Positions 24,404 to 33,520 of a stretch of DNA of 64,000 nucleotides are shown in pieces. Both the position numbers and the translations under genes were made by a program. The notes beneath the pieces are model-generated. The model searched no databases. It saw only the letters and a list, made by a program, of their open reading frames with translations, and was not told where the DNA came from. Position 1 is the first letter of the stretch. Each line of letters opens with the position of its first letter. Origin of the DNA: Rhizobium sp. BT03. GTDB lineage: Bacteria; Pseudomonadota; Alphaproteobacteria; Rhizobiales; Rhizobiaceae. The stretch spans positions 4,314,001 through 4,378,000 of the forward strand of contig NZ_CP125640.1 of the NCBI RefSeq assembly GCF_030053155.1, given 5' to 3'.

Positions 24404-25067
24404 AGACGATCTTCGTCTGGGTGTAGTAATTCAGCGCATCGGCGAAATCAGGCGTCCAGCCGTCGGCGACGAAAGGAATGAAGCCGTCATATTCGAGCTT
24501 GCGGGCGGAGACGTCGAAGCCCGCCCTTTCGAAGGCGCGGCCGTAATCGGTGATCGATCGGTCCTGAACGACGGTGTTGGTGCGGTTGGCGACGAGTTCG
24601 CGCCATTTCGGCCAGAGCGGGTTATCCGTATGGCATCCGGTCACTGCATAATAGACGCCGCCGGGTTTCAGTGCCCGCCTTATATCGGCGGCGTGGGCGT
24701 CGAGATCGGGAACGAGATAGATGACCTCGTGGCTGAGGGCGAGATCGAATTTTTCGCTGCAGCCGTCCAGCCTGCCGCCGACCTGATGCTGGATCGGCAG
24801 ATTGCCTTTCAGCATCTCGGCCTTGGCGATCGAGGTTTCGGCGATATCGATGCCGAGCGCCTTGCGGAACGGGCGGATCGCATAGAGATGGCGCAGCAGG
24901 CCACCCTGATTGCAGCCGAAATCGAGCACGCTCTTGCCGGTCAGGTCCCGCTCGTGGATGAGGTCGATCAGATGGCGCCAGATGGGCGCGTGTCCATCGG
25001 CCATCCTGTCTTCGGCGTCGGGATCGATATACCACGTGCCGATGTTCTTCTGCGCTTCCTCAGCCAT
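24384..25067 (-). CDS. class I SAM-dependent methyltransferase
   Basis: 227 residues. The SAM-binding motif I is VLDFGCNQGGLLRHL (about 53-67), followed by the acidic end of strand 2 in ALGIDIAETSI and the motif DLALSHEVIYLV. The substrate is unknown. The ATG at 25067 is preferred; a GTG at 25082 would add five residues. It converges with the siderophore ATPase, overlapping it by 20 bases, so the two 3' ends are antisense to each other. Confidence 0.85.
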   Translation of the reverse strand: MAEEAQKNIGTWYIDPDAEDRMADGHAPIWRHLIDLIHERDLTGKSVLDFGCNQGGLLRHLYAIRPFRKALGIDIAETSIAKAEMLKGNLPIQHQVGGRLDGCSEKFDLALSHEVIYLVPDLDAHAADIRRALKPGGVYYAVTGCHTDNPLWPKWRELVANRTNTVVQDRSITDYGRAFERAGFDVSARKLEYDGFIPFVADGWTPDFADALNYYTQTKIVFRLVKR

Positions 25068-25192
25068 CCCCTTGCCCTTCACATCCTGTGGATCACGGTG
25101 ACGGTCTTAGGGGGCGGGCTCATGCTTGGCTAGATCGGGAGCCGGTTTTCAAACGTCTTTCGAAGCTTGTTATTTTTTTGCAAATAAATCTA

Positions 25193-25210
25193 TGCAAAGA
25201 TATGTTTGCA
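25193..25210. promoter_or_regulatory. inverted repeat upstream of the ArsR-type regulator
   Basis: TGCAAA (25193-25198) and TTTGCA (25205-25210) flank GATATG, 17 bases before the regulator's ATG; a further TTTGCAAA lies about 13 bases upstream. An AT-rich, partly symmetric site in this position is a plausible autoregulatory operator. Confidence 0.4.
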
Positions 25211-25226
25211 GTTATATGCTTCAAGC

Positions 25227-25874
25227 ATGAAACATCCGCACCCTGAACCCACCGCAGATGCCGCCTCACGCACCGTCAGCCGGGTCGTGCCCGAGCCGAC
25301 CGCGCTGAAGGCGCTGGCGCATCCGGTGCGGCTGCGCATGCTCGGCATGCTTAGGATCGATGGTCCTGCCACGGCGACGCAGCTTGCTGCGCGGCTCGGC
25401 TTGAACAGCGGCGCGACGAGCTATCATCTGCGCCAGCTTGCCCAATATGGCTTCATCGAGGAGGCGCCGCATGCCTCGCGGCGCGACCGCTGGTGGCGCG
25501 CCAGCCATGAGCTGACCTCGGTGCCGCCGAGAGAAGCCGAGGGCGAGGGGCTCGATCTCGACCTCGCCTTCAACCAGGCGGCGCTCTCGCTGCAGGTCGG
25601 CCAGATGCAGCAGGCGCTGGAGGAATATGCCGAATTGCCGGCCGAGTGGCGCAAGGCGACGGCTGCCGATGACATCATTATTCCGATGACGGCTGATCAA
25701 GCCGAGGCTCTGACGAAGCGGCTGACCGACGTCATCCTGGAGGCGATGCGGGCCGCCCCGCCGCTGGGCGAGGCGGCGTCTCTGGATCCCGGCATGGTTC
25801 CCTTCTATGTCATGCTGCACGCCTTCCCCTATCCGGGCCGCGTTCCGCATCGCGAGGGGGAGGACGAGCCGTGA
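25227..25874 (+). CDS. ArsR/SmtB-type winged-helix regulator
   Basis: A 215-residue regulator. The helix-turn-helix lies at about 24-100: ALKALAHPVRLRMLGML, TATQLAARLGLNSGATSYHLRQLAQYGFIEE, then RRDRWWRAS. There is no Cys metal site, so it is one of the ArsR-like proteins that sense other ligands. The helical C-terminal half (LAFNQAALSLQVGQMQQALEEYAEL) may be an effector or dimer domain. The ATG at 25227 is chosen over a TTG at 25206. Its stop overlaps the GTG start of the MFS transporter, so the pair is a regulator-exporter operon. Confidence 0.88.
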   Translation: MKHPHPEPTADAASRTVSRVVPEPTALKALAHPVRLRMLGMLRIDGPATATQLAARLGLNSGATSYHLRQLAQYGFIEEAPHASRRDRWWRASHELTSVPPREAEGEGLDLDLAFNQAALSLQVGQMQQALEEYAELPAEWRKATAADDIIIPMTADQAEALTKRLTDVILEAMRAAPPLGEAASLDPGMVPFYVMLHAFPYPGRVPHREGEDEP

Positions 25875-27217
25875 GGAGGGGCAGGCCTTTCCTGGCGCTC
25901 GCTGCTGCCGAGACATGTTCGCTTTCCGGCACGCGGCTATCGACCATCGCCATTCCCTGGCTGGTGCTGAGCATGACGGGCAGCCCCGTCCTGACAGGGC
26001 TGACGGCGATGATGGAGATGCTGCCCTATGTCGTCGCCAAGGCGCTCGGCGGGCCGCTGATTGACCGCGTCGGCGCCAAGCGCATCGCTATCGTCTGCGA
26101 TAGTGCTTCGGTGGTCGTGGTGGGGCTGGTGCCGCTGCTCGATTTTTTCGGCATGCTCGGTATGCCGGTGCTGCTGCCCATTGTCTTTGCCATGGGCGTG
26201 CTGCGCGGGCCTTCCGACGCGGCCAAGCAGGCAATGGTTCCCGATATCGCCAGGCTCGCGAAGGTGCCGCTCGAAAGGGTGACCGGCGTCGCCAGCGCCA
26301 TCGAGCGGCTGGCCTCGACGGCGGGCGCCGCCGGGGCCGGCGCGCTGATCGGGCTGATCGGCCCGGGTCAGGCGCTCCTCGTCAACACCGCCACCTTTGC
26401 CGCCGCCGCGCTGATCGTCGCCGTCGGCATCCCCGGGATGCGGCGCGCGCCCGTCTTATCCGGCGCAACCGCCGTCCGACCGGCCGAAAGGGCTTCTTAT
26501 CTCGACGATCTCCGGGAAGGCTGGCGCTTTCTCCGCGGCGATGCGGTGCTCGTCAGCATCGTCGCCATGGTGGCGATCACCAACCTGCTGGACCAGGCCT
26601 ATCATGCGGTGCTGCTGCCCGTCTGGACACGCGATTCCGGCCATGGTCCGGAACTGCTGGGAGCGATGTTTGCGGCATTCGCCGGCGCATCGATCGCAGG
26701 TGCGGCGATTGCCGCGGCAATCGGCGAACGGATGCCACGCCTGATAGTCTATACCGTGGCATTCCTGTTGACCGGTTTTCCCCGCTTTCTCGTTGCCGCG
26801 CTGGATGCGCCGCTCGGCCTTGTCTTTACGACCCTGGCCATCGCAGGATTCGCCTCGGGCTTCCTCAACCCGATCCTCTCGGCGGTGATCTTCCAGCGCA
26901 TCCCCAAGCCGCTGACCGGCCGCGTCACCTCCATGAACGCCGCCCTCTGCTTCGCTCTCATTCCCTTCGGCGGCCTCGTCGGCGGCGCGCTGATCAGCAC
27001 GATCGGTCTTGCCGGCGCGCTGCTGCTGACCGGGTTTGCCTATCTCGTCGCAACTCTCTTTCCCCTTGGCCTGAAAAGCTTCCGCGGTTTTGACAGGTTA
27101 CCGCTGCTTCCGTCTCAAGGCGATGAGCGCGTGCCCGATCTCTCGTCCCTCAGAGCTTCGACCATCAGATCGACAAAACGGTGGATGCGCGGTTCCAGCA
27201 GGCGCTTGTCGGGATAG
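25871..27217 (+). CDS. MFS transporter (drug efflux type)
   Basis: A 448-residue, 12-helix MFS protein of the macrolide-efflux/enterobactin-exporter-like group: STIAIPWLVLSMTGSPVLTGL, GGPLIDRVGAKRIAI (loop 2-3 motif) and FGGLVGGALISTIGL. The GTG start overlaps the regulator stop (GTGA). The C-terminal 33 residues after GLKSFRGFD are Arg/Ser-rich and antisense to the end of the LysR gene, so the native stop may have been lost. The substrate is unknown; self-regulated drug or siderophore export would fit its partner. Confidence 0.87.
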   Translation: MRRGRPFLALAAAETCSLSGTRLSTIAIPWLVLSMTGSPVLTGLTAMMEMLPYVVAKALGGPLIDRVGAKRIAIVCDSASVVVVGLVPLLDFFGMLGMPVLLPIVFAMGVLRGPSDAAKQAMVPDIARLAKVPLERVTGVASAIERLASTAGAAGAGALIGLIGPGQALLVNTATFAAAALIVAVGIPGMRRAPVLSGATAVRPAERASYLDDLREGWRFLRGDAVLVSIVAMVAITNLLDQAYHAVLLPVWTRDSGHGPELLGAMFAAFAGASIAGAAIAAAIGERMPRLIVYTVAFLLTGFPRFLVAALDAPLGLVFTTLAIAGFASGFLNPILSAVIFQRIPKPLTGRVTSMNAALCFALIPFGGLVGGALISTIGLAGALLLTGFAYLVATLFPLGLKSFRGFDRLPLLPSQGDERVPDLSSLRASTIRSTKRWMRGSSRRLSG

Positions 27218-28038
27218 AGTGCCACGATCTTGGCGTCATCGGCTTCCAGGTCGGGTAGGACGTGGCGAAGATGCCCGGCGGCGAGATCGCCGGCGATGAG
27301 AAAATCGGGCAGCAGCGCGATGCCCAATCCCGCCAGGGCAGCATCGCGGATCGCCTCGCCGCTGTCGAGCCTCAGGCGGCTGCGCCCCTGGGCCTTGATC
27401 CAGGAACTGCCTTTGCCGCGAAAACGCCAGCCTTGCCTTTGGTTGCGGCTGGTGAAAATCAGGCAGTCGTGGGCTGCGAGATCGTCGATATCGCGTGGCT
27501 CGCCGCGCGCGGCGAGATAGGAGGGCGAGGCGCAGAGGCGTGTCGTGTAAGTGGCAATCACATGCGAGACCAGCCGGGAGTCCGACGCGGCTGCGCCGAT
27601 CCGGATCGCCAGATCGAAGCCTTCCTCGATGATGTCGGCGAGACGATCGGTGAAGCTCATCTCCACCTGGATGTCGGGCCAGGCCCGAAGATATTTTTCC
27701 AGCAAGGGCAGGACGACGAGCCGTCCAAAGGCATCGGGTACGGTGAGCCTGAGAACGCCGCGCGGCATGCCGCTCTGGCCTCCCACGCTCGCTTCCGCCT
27801 CGTCGACCGAGGCGAGGATCTGCAGGCCGCGCTCGTAGAATATCCGCCCTTCATCGGTCAGGCCCAGCGTTCTCGTCGTGCGGTTGAGCAGACGTGCGCC
27901 CAGCCGCTCTTCCAGTCGGATGACGGCTTTTCCCGCCGCCGAGCGGGACAGGCCCATGGCCTGGCCGCCGGCAATAAAGCTTCCGGCATCGACGACGGCC
28001 ATGAAGATCAGGATATCGTTCAGGTTCGTGCGCGGCAT
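27115..28038 (-). CDS. LysR family transcriptional regulator
   Basis: A 307-residue LTTR. The N-terminal winged helix shows DAGSFIAGGQAMGLSRSAAGKAVIRLEERLGARLLNRTTRTLGLTDEG in consecutive segments; the effector domain carries VLRLTVPDAFGRLVVLP, DLAIRIGAAASDSRLVSH and GLGIALLPDFLI. It is of the CrgA/DsdC-like group with targets often nearby. Its 3' end overlaps the convergent MFS gene by 103 bases. Confidence 0.9.
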   Translation of the reverse strand: MPRTNLNDILIFMAVVDAGSFIAGGQAMGLSRSAAGKAVIRLEERLGARLLNRTTRTLGLTDEGRIFYERGLQILASVDEAEASVGGQSGMPRGVLRLTVPDAFGRLVVLPLLEKYLRAWPDIQVEMSFTDRLADIIEEGFDLAIRIGAAASDSRLVSHVIATYTTRLCASPSYLAARGEPRDIDDLAAHDCLIFTSRNQRQGWRFRGKGSSWIKAQGRSRLRLDSGEAIRDAALAGLGIALLPDFLIAGDLAAGHLRHVLPDLEADDAKIVALYPDKRLLEPRIHRFVDLMVEALRDERSGTRSSP

Positions 28039-28167
28039 CAGGCAACTCGAGCGGTTCGGTCCCGGCCATAAGTCGGTCGGTCATGCAACCGATTCAAGGC
28101 TCGGACCATCAACGCTCACCGCGCCAGTAAGGTCCCGATACTTCGCAACTGAGGCGTTGGAACCGGG

Positions 28168-29091
28168 CTACAGCATATCGCCGAGGCTCCAATGGTTGTT
28201 CCATCGGGCGTCGATCTCGTCGTCGACATTCTGATATCGGATGTCGGTGGAGAGGCGCAGTCTTCGGCCGCGATCCTGGTTGGCGGTCGAGGCGTGGATC
28301 ATGTAGGGCGAGTGGAGCACCACGTCACCGGCCTCATAATCGGCGGCGAGCCAGCGGGTGTCGAAGCGCTCCGCCATATCCGGGAGATCCTTCGAGACCC
28401 AGCCGCCTTCGGTCATATGGCTGTTATAGGCGCTGATCCGCTCTTCAGGCGAGAGATCGCCGCTTGCGGCGTGGAACTCGGCCTCCATCTTGACTCCAAG
28501 CGCGTGCGAGCCTTCGAGGTAGACGAGGCCGCCCATCTCCGAGGGGATATCGCCGATCGGGATCCAGGCCGTCACCAGGCGGCTGGTGCCGCCGCGGAGA
28601 TAGACAAGATCGTAGTGGGCGGGGGTGGCCGTCGGCGAACCGGGCTGGGTGAAACGCATGATCTTGCGCTTGTGCAGATAGGAGATGCCCTGCAGAAATT
28701 CGTCCATGAAGCGGGTGAGCGGCGGTTGCGCACAAAAACCTTCATAGGCGGCGGAGCGGACAAGCGACATCAGGCGCCGGTTCGCCAGGCTCCAGTCGAC
28801 GTCGGCGGCCGACGCGATCCCTTGCGAAAAATCGCTGCCGGGCTCGACCAGTCCTGTCACCGCGAGGCGTTCGAACACCCAGCCGCGGAAATCGATGATG
28901 TCGGCCCGCGGCAGAAGACCTTTCAGCCAGACATAGCCATCCTTCTGGTAACGGCGGCGGATGGCGTCGACACCGATGGCGGGATCGGTCGGTGTGAGCC
29001 AGCCCGTCCGTTCCGCCGGCAAGGTCTTGCCGTGGGCGGTAAGGGGAAATTCCGGTGTTCGGGTCTGCATGGTTTTGGCGGCAATCGACAT
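28168..29091 (-). CDS. phytanoyl-CoA dioxygenase family protein
   Basis: A 307-residue Fe(II)/2-oxoglutarate dioxygenase. The facial triad is His159-x-Asp161 (AHYDLVYLRGG) and His266 (MIHAS), with RLRLSTD supplying the 2-oxoglutarate-binding Arg. DGYVWLKGLLPRADI is the family N-terminus and GGLVYLEGSHALG the strand before the last His. Substrate unknown. The start at 29091 has GGGGAAGG upstream; an ATG at 29124 would add 11 residues. Divergent from the AraC gene, its likely regulator. Confidence 0.87.
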   Translation of the reverse strand: MSIAAKTMQTRTPEFPLTAHGKTLPAERTGWLTPTDPAIGVDAIRRRYQKDGYVWLKGLLPRADIIDFRGWVFERLAVTGLVEPGSDFSQGIASAADVDWSLANRRLMSLVRSAAYEGFCAQPPLTRFMDEFLQGISYLHKRKIMRFTQPGSPTATPAHYDLVYLRGGTSRLVTAWIPIGDIPSEMGGLVYLEGSHALGVKMEAEFHAASGDLSPEERISAYNSHMTEGGWVSKDLPDMAERFDTRWLAADYEAGDVVLHSPYMIHASTANQDRGRRLRLSTDIRYQNVDDEIDARWNNHWSLGDML

Positions 29092-29188
29092 TTCAGCCTT
29101 CCCCAGCTTGAATTGATTTGCCATCAATTAGCTGATCTGCAGGGATAACCGACATGGAGGAAATTCGTAGCTGGACTTTTCGCTCATC

Positions 29189-30013
29189 ATGAAAAACGCC
29201 GAGGCCATTTATAGAACGCCGCTTGGCGCGGTCGGCGGACTGGCGGTCACCGGCAGCGGCAGGCAGCACGCCCGCCATGCGGTGACCGAGCGAAAACTTC
29301 CGAGTTTCGCCGTCGTGCTGGTGGAGCGCGGGCAGGGCTGGCTGGAAACCGCCGCCAGCGGCCGCCTCAGCCTGACCGGGCCTGCGCTGTTCTGGCTGTT
29401 TCCCAACCGCGCGCATTCCTACGCTCCCGACGAAGGCGGTTGGGACGAGCGCTGGGCGCTTTTCGAAGGATCCTTCACGCGGGACTTCGTTCGGCTGAGG
29501 ATCATTGCCGAGCGGCATCCGGTCGTGCCCCTGCATCATCTCGATGAGCTGGCGCGGCTCTTCGGCAAGCTTCATGCCGATCTGCTCGACGATACCCATC
29601 TGGGACAGGCGTCGGCGGCATTGATGCTGCATCAGATCGTCATCGCAGCCGCCAGACAGGCAATCGGTGCGGCCGCTCGGCGCCAGCCAGGCCCTGATAT
29701 GGCCGACATCGTCGAAACGCTACGGCGGCGGGCGATGCAGCCGCTCGATCTCGCTGCCTTCGCCGCCGAGCACGGCATGTCGCCGGCCACGCTGCGCCGG
29801 CGGTTCACGCTGGAAACCGGATTGCCTCCCAAGGCATTTCAGCTTCGGGTGCGCATGGATCATGCCAAACGGCTGCTGGCAACCACCGACGAAAAGATCG
29901 AAACGGTTGCCGCCATGATCGGCCTGGATGATCCATTTTATTTTTCACGCATCTTTCACCAACGCGAAGGCTGCAGTCCCCGCGAATTCCGCGCGCGATA
30001 TTTGCGGGTTTGA
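29189..30013 (+). CDS. AraC family transcriptional regulator
   Basis: A 274-residue AraC/XylS regulator. The N-terminal cupin-like arm (about 25-110: FAVVLVERGQGWLETA, GPALFWLFPNRAHSYAP) is the effector domain. Two helix-turn-helix units lie in the C-terminal part: MQPLDLAAFAAEHGMSPATLRRRF and ETVAAMIGLDDPFYFSRIFHQREGCSPREFRARY. It is divergent from the dioxygenase gene across about 100 bases, the usual layout for a local activator. The ribosome site before the ATG is weak. Confidence 0.9.
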   Translation: MKNAEAIYRTPLGAVGGLAVTGSGRQHARHAVTERKLPSFAVVLVERGQGWLETAASGRLSLTGPALFWLFPNRAHSYAPDEGGWDERWALFEGSFTRDFVRLRIIAERHPVVPLHHLDELARLFGKLHADLLDDTHLGQASAALMLHQIVIAAARQAIGAAARRQPGPDMADIVETLRRRAMQPLDLAAFAAEHGMSPATLRRRFTLETGLPPKAFQLRVRMDHAKRLLATTDEKIETVAAMIGLDDPFYFSRIFHQREGCSPREFRARYLRV

Positions 30014-30025
30014 AAATGGCAGGTG

Positions 30026-31048
30026 TCAGCGCCAGCCGAGCGCCGGGGCGACGTGGGTCAGAATTGCCTCGATGACATGGGCGTTGTAAGCGACGCCGAG
30101 CTGGTTGGGGACGGTAAGCAGCAGCGTGTCGGCCTCGGCGATCGCCTGGTCCTCGGCGAGCTGCCGAATGAGGACGTCGGGTTCGGCGGCATAGCTGCGG
30201 CCGAAGATCGCCCGGGTCTTCTCGTCGATGAAGCCGATCTTGTCGCTCTCGTCGTTGCCGTAGCCGAAATAGGCGCGATCGCGGTCGTCGACCAGCGCGA
30301 AGATGCTGCGGCTGACCGAAACGCGCGGCTGGCGCGTGTGGCCGGCGGCCTTCCAGGCTTCGCGGTAAGCGCGGATCTGGTCGGCCTGCTGGACGTGGAA
30401 CGGCTCCCCCGTCTCGTCGTCTTTCAGCGTCGAACTCTGCAGGTTCATGCCGAGTTTCGCCGCCCAGACAGCGGTGGCATTGGAGCTTGCGCCCCACCAG
30501 ATCCGCTCGCGCAGCCCCTCCGAATGCGGCTCGAGGCGCAGGAGGCCTGGCGGATTCGGAAACATCGGCCACGGGTTGGGCTTGGCAAAGCCTTCGCCGC
30601 GCAGCACTTCAAGGAAGACTTCGGCGTGGTGGCGGGCCATCTCAGCCTCGCTCTGGCCTTCGGGCGGCGCATAGCCGAAATGGCGCCAGCCATCGATCAC
30701 CTGCTCGGGCGAGCCGCGGCTGATGCCAAGCTGCAGCCGGCCGCCGGCGATAAGGTCGGCGGCACCCGCATCCTCGGCCATATAGAGCGGGTTCTCGTAG
30801 CGCATGTCGATGACGGCGGTGCCGATCTCGATCCGGCTGGTTTTCGCGCCGACGGCCGATAGCAGCGGAAAGGGGGCGGCGAGCTGCCGGGCGAAATGAT
30901 GCACCCGAAAATACGCCCCATCCGCGCCGAGTTCTTCGGCCGCGACGGCAAGGTCGATCGACTGCAGCAGCGCATCGGCTGCCGAGCGCGTCTGCGATTG
31001 AGGCGAGGGCGTCCAATGCCCGAACGAGAGGAAACCGATCTTCTTCAT
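30026..31048 (-). CDS. LLM class flavin-dependent oxidoreductase
   Basis: A 340-residue bacterial-luciferase-like monooxygenase. SIDLAVAAEELGADGAYFRVHHF, TSRIEIGTAVIDMRYENPLYMAEDAGAADLIAGGRLQLGISRG, in successive segments, are the family hallmarks for FMN and reductase-supplied FMNH2 use. The substrate cannot be told. It converges with the AraC gene with only 12 bases between. Confidence 0.9.
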   Translation of the reverse strand: MKKIGFLSFGHWTPSPQSQTRSAADALLQSIDLAVAAEELGADGAYFRVHHFARQLAAPFPLLSAVGAKTSRIEIGTAVIDMRYENPLYMAEDAGAADLIAGGRLQLGISRGSPEQVIDGWRHFGYAPPEGQSEAEMARHHAEVFLEVLRGEGFAKPNPWPMFPNPPGLLRLEPHSEGLRERIWWGASSNATAVWAAKLGMNLQSSTLKDDETGEPFHVQQADQIRAYREAWKAAGHTRQPRVSVSRSIFALVDDRDRAYFGYGNDESDKIGFIDEKTRAIFGRSYAAEPDVLIRQLAEDQAIAEADTLLLTVPNQLGVAYNAHVIEAILTHVAPALGWR

Positions 31049-31404
31049 GCCGATGCCGCACCTTGAGCGATTGCATTTGTGGTCAATGGGTCATCGCACA
31101 GTTTCGGCCTGGAAGACAATCGGCACTGGCAGCGTGTGCTGTATCGGCGTGTCGCGAGCCGGACGCACACAGGGACCTCAAGAGGAAGTCGGAAAGAGCC
31201 ACCAGGCGCGCCGGCCGATCTCCTCAAGCGGAAGGGGAACCAATTGCGGTAAATGCCGGATATGGAGTCGGTTTTCGCGATGGCGGCGGAGTTTGCGTTT
31301 GCTATGATGCGGCGGACGGCGGAGGGTGAGCCTCCGTGCTGCTTGCTTGCCGCGTTCTACGCCTTGGCCGCCAGCCGTTGCATTGCAGCCGAGAGGCTTG
31401 GAAC

Positions 31405-32046
31405 ATGCGCTACACGTTCGCCATCGGTGATATCCACGGCTGTATCGATCCACTGAAAAGGATGATCGATCGTATCGAGGCTTATGCGTCCGAAGGCACG
31501 GTGGTCTTCCTTGGCGATTATATCGATCGCGGACCAGACAGCAAAAGTGTCCTCGACTGGCTCATTGTCGGTCCGTCCGACCGGTGGCGATGGATCTGCC
31601 TCAAAGGCAATCATGAGGACATGATGGTCGCTGCTTATGCCGATAGCGACGACAGAGCCATATGGATCAGCAATGGCGGACTTGAAACCGAAATGTCCTA
31701 TGATGGCAGGGTTCTGCCTCAGCATTTGCAATGGGCGGGCGATCGTCCCCTCATGCATGTTGATCGATATCGCATCTTTGTCCATGCCGGCGTTGTTCCG
31801 GAATTTCCGCTGGAACGGCAGACCAAGCGCGATCTTCTCTGGCTACGGTTCCCGCCCGGTGAGTCCAGCGACTATTGGGGCAAACATCTGGTCCACGGCC
31901 ACACTCCCTCACTGTCCAACCCGGCGACGACAGGAAACCGCACCAATATCGACAGCGGCTGCGTCTTCGGCGGCAAGCTTTCATGCGCGGTGTTTAATGA
32001 TGACGTTGCCGGCGGGCCGATTGACTTCATCGAGGTGAAGGCATGA
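31405..32046 (+). CDS. calcineurin-like metallophosphoesterase (PrpA-type phosphatase)
   Basis: A 213-residue PPP-family phosphatase. The dinuclear metal motifs are complete: GDIHG (8-12), GDYIDRG, GNHE, and the C-terminal HAG and HGHT. These enzymes remove phosphate from Ser/Thr/Tyr residues or hydrolyse dinucleoside polyphosphates. The ATG at 31405 follows GAGAGG; the frame is open to 31336 but without similarity. The 355-base gap before it (31049-31404) shows no gene I can support and may contain its promoter. Confidence 0.9.
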   Translation: MRYTFAIGDIHGCIDPLKRMIDRIEAYASEGTVVFLGDYIDRGPDSKSVLDWLIVGPSDRWRWICLKGNHEDMMVAAYADSDDRAIWISNGGLETEMSYDGRVLPQHLQWAGDRPLMHVDRYRIFVHAGVVPEFPLERQTKRDLLWLRFPPGESSDYWGKHLVHGHTPSLSNPATTGNRTNIDSGCVFGGKLSCAVFNDDVAGGPIDFIEVKA

Positions 32047-32166
32047 ATGCGGCGCGTCGGTAAAGGTGGTGAGCCAGAGACGGCGGAGTGGAGCAGTGCG
32101 GAACGGGGAATCGATCGCCCCGCCCTGGCCCGTCAGAAGAAGGTTTGGCGAGAACGCACTCAATTT

Positions 32167-32209
32167 CCGTCATTCCTGTCCTCGGGTCGAAGCCAGACAG
32201 GAATGACGG
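32167..32209. repeat. intergenic inverted repeat, family C
   Basis: CCGTCATTCCTGTC (32167-32180) and GACAGGAATGACGG (32196-32209) form a perfect 14-base inverted repeat with a 15-base loop. The same element, with longer arms, lies at 40586-40730. It separates the phosphatase gene from the convergent small membrane protein gene. Confidence 0.7.
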
Positions 32210-32236
32210 AGGAGAGATGGCGCGGCGCCGGCACCA

Positions 32237-32599
32237 TCACCTCCGGTTTGAGCCTCGCCAGCCGGCGGCGAGACGCAGCCAGGGTGTCAGGTGGAAGCTG
32301 CTCATCAGCAGGTACATCGGCACCATTCCGCCGATCGGGAAGGCATTCGGCGTCGTGGTGCAGATCATGTCGGCGCTGCCGGTGGCGGCCGTCAGCAGTG
32401 CCATAAGCGCGAAGGTTGGGGCGGCGGCGAATGATAACCGGTCGGCGGCATGGGCGGCGATGCGGCCGACCGGGTTAGTTAGCCTCCCGCTCGACTTAGC
32501 AACTGATCCGTCTGCCGCGGCGGCCAGTGAGAGCCATTCGGTGGTGTTGAGAGACGCGTTGCCGTCGCCTCTCTTTGCGGTGTGGGCCGAAAGCAGCAT
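32237..32599 (-). CDS. small hydrophobic protein (possible membrane protein), function unknown
   Basis: 120 residues from the ATG at 32599, with AAGGAG eight bases upstream. The first half is polar (NTTEWLSLAAAADGSVAKSS). The second half has two hydrophobic stretches, FAAAPTFALMALLTAATG and MVPMYLLMSSFHLTPWLRL, separated by SADMICTTTPNAFPIGG. The pattern is that of small rhizobial two-helix proteins of unknown function. It starts 5 bases after the DUF899 stop and is probably co-transcribed with it. Confidence 0.65.
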   Translation of the reverse strand: MLLSAHTAKRGDGNASLNTTEWLSLAAAADGSVAKSSGRLTNPVGRIAAHAADRLSFAAAPTFALMALLTAATGSADMICTTTPNAFPIGGMVPMYLLMSSFHLTPWLRLAAGWRGSNRR

Positions 32600-32604
32600 C
32601 TCCG

Positions 32605-33402
32605 TCACTCCTTGCCGTAGCGGTCGTGGTGACGCCACCAGATGCCGGTTTCGTTGCGGCCCTTGGGTGCGCGGTCGAGCCATTGGTACATGCCCCAGAG
32701 TCCGTCGAGCCCGCGGGCATAGCTGGAATAGCTGTGGTAGACGGCGCCGTCGATGAGTTCGAAGGCGCTGACGCCGGGCCGGTCACGGGTGTAAGTCATG
32801 ACATCGGTGCCCGTCATGGCGGCAATCTGGCCTACCGGGCCTTCTCTTTCAGGCTGCTGCCATTGCTGCACGATTTGGCCGGCGAGCGGTTCGGGGACGG
32901 GCGGCTCACGCCGGTAGTTGTATTCTATATCGCCTCGGCGCTGGACGTCGGCGCTGAACCAGACGCTGAAATCGCCGTTGAAATCGCTGCCGAAGGACGA
33001 GGCCCAGGGGAAGCTCCAGCCCATGCGCTGCTTGAATGCCTGAAGCTTTGCGAGCGGCGCGCGCGACACTGCCCAGAAGGCGACATCGTGGTTTTCGAGA
33101 TGGACGAAGAAGCCGTTGAAACCGTCGGCGATCGAGGAGCAGGACGGGCATCCGGCGGTATAATCGGGGCCGAACATGAAGTGATAGACGAGAAGCTGTG
33201 AACGGCCGCCGAAGAGGTCCTTCAGCGGGACGTTGCCGCCTTCAGTGTCGAAGCGGTATTCCTTATCGATCCCGACACGCGGCAATTGCTGGCGCTTCAG
33301 CGCCAGCGCGTCGCTCCGCCTGGTCAGTTCCTTCTCTTCCTCGAGCAGATCGAGCCTGGCTGCCAGCCACTGCTGGCGTGTTGCGGTCAACTGTGCCGTC
33401 AT
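32605..33402 (-). CDS. DUF899 family thioredoxin-like protein
   Basis: A 265-residue DUF899 protein. A helical N-terminus (EEEKELTRRSDALALKRQQLP) leads to a thioredoxin-like core with FGPDYTAGCPSCSS, a CxxC (CPSC) pair in the redox-site position, followed by NHDVAFWAVSRAPLAKLQAFKQRMGWSFPWASS and WMYQW-like aromatic stretches such as GLWGMYQWLDRAP. The function is unknown, probably redox. It is divergent from the HTH regulator gene at 33521 and is followed directly by the small hydrophobic protein. Confidence 0.88.
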   Translation of the reverse strand: MTAQLTATRQQWLAARLDLLEEEKELTRRSDALALKRQQLPRVGIDKEYRFDTEGGNVPLKDLFGGRSQLLVYHFMFGPDYTAGCPSCSSIADGFNGFFVHLENHDVAFWAVSRAPLAKLQAFKQRMGWSFPWASSFGSDFNGDFSVWFSADVQRRGDIEYNYRREPPVPEPLAGQIVQQWQQPEREGPVGQIAAMTGTDVMTYTRDRPGVSAFELIDGAVYHSYSSYARGLDGLWGMYQWLDRAPKGRNETGIWWRHHDRYGKE

Positions 33403-33520
33403 GGGGTCTTCTCCTTTGCCTGTCTATCGTCGTAGCATCCGGCGCAATGTTGCCTGCCGGTCTCAGCAGATTACGGCCGGGCAGGGAAATGGCGGGAGTG
33501 ACAAGTGTGACGGGATTTGA

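Noticed and set aside
31049..31404. Short frames in both directions before the phosphatase
   Set aside because: No ribosome site, no hydrophobic or domain pattern; probably promoter DNA.
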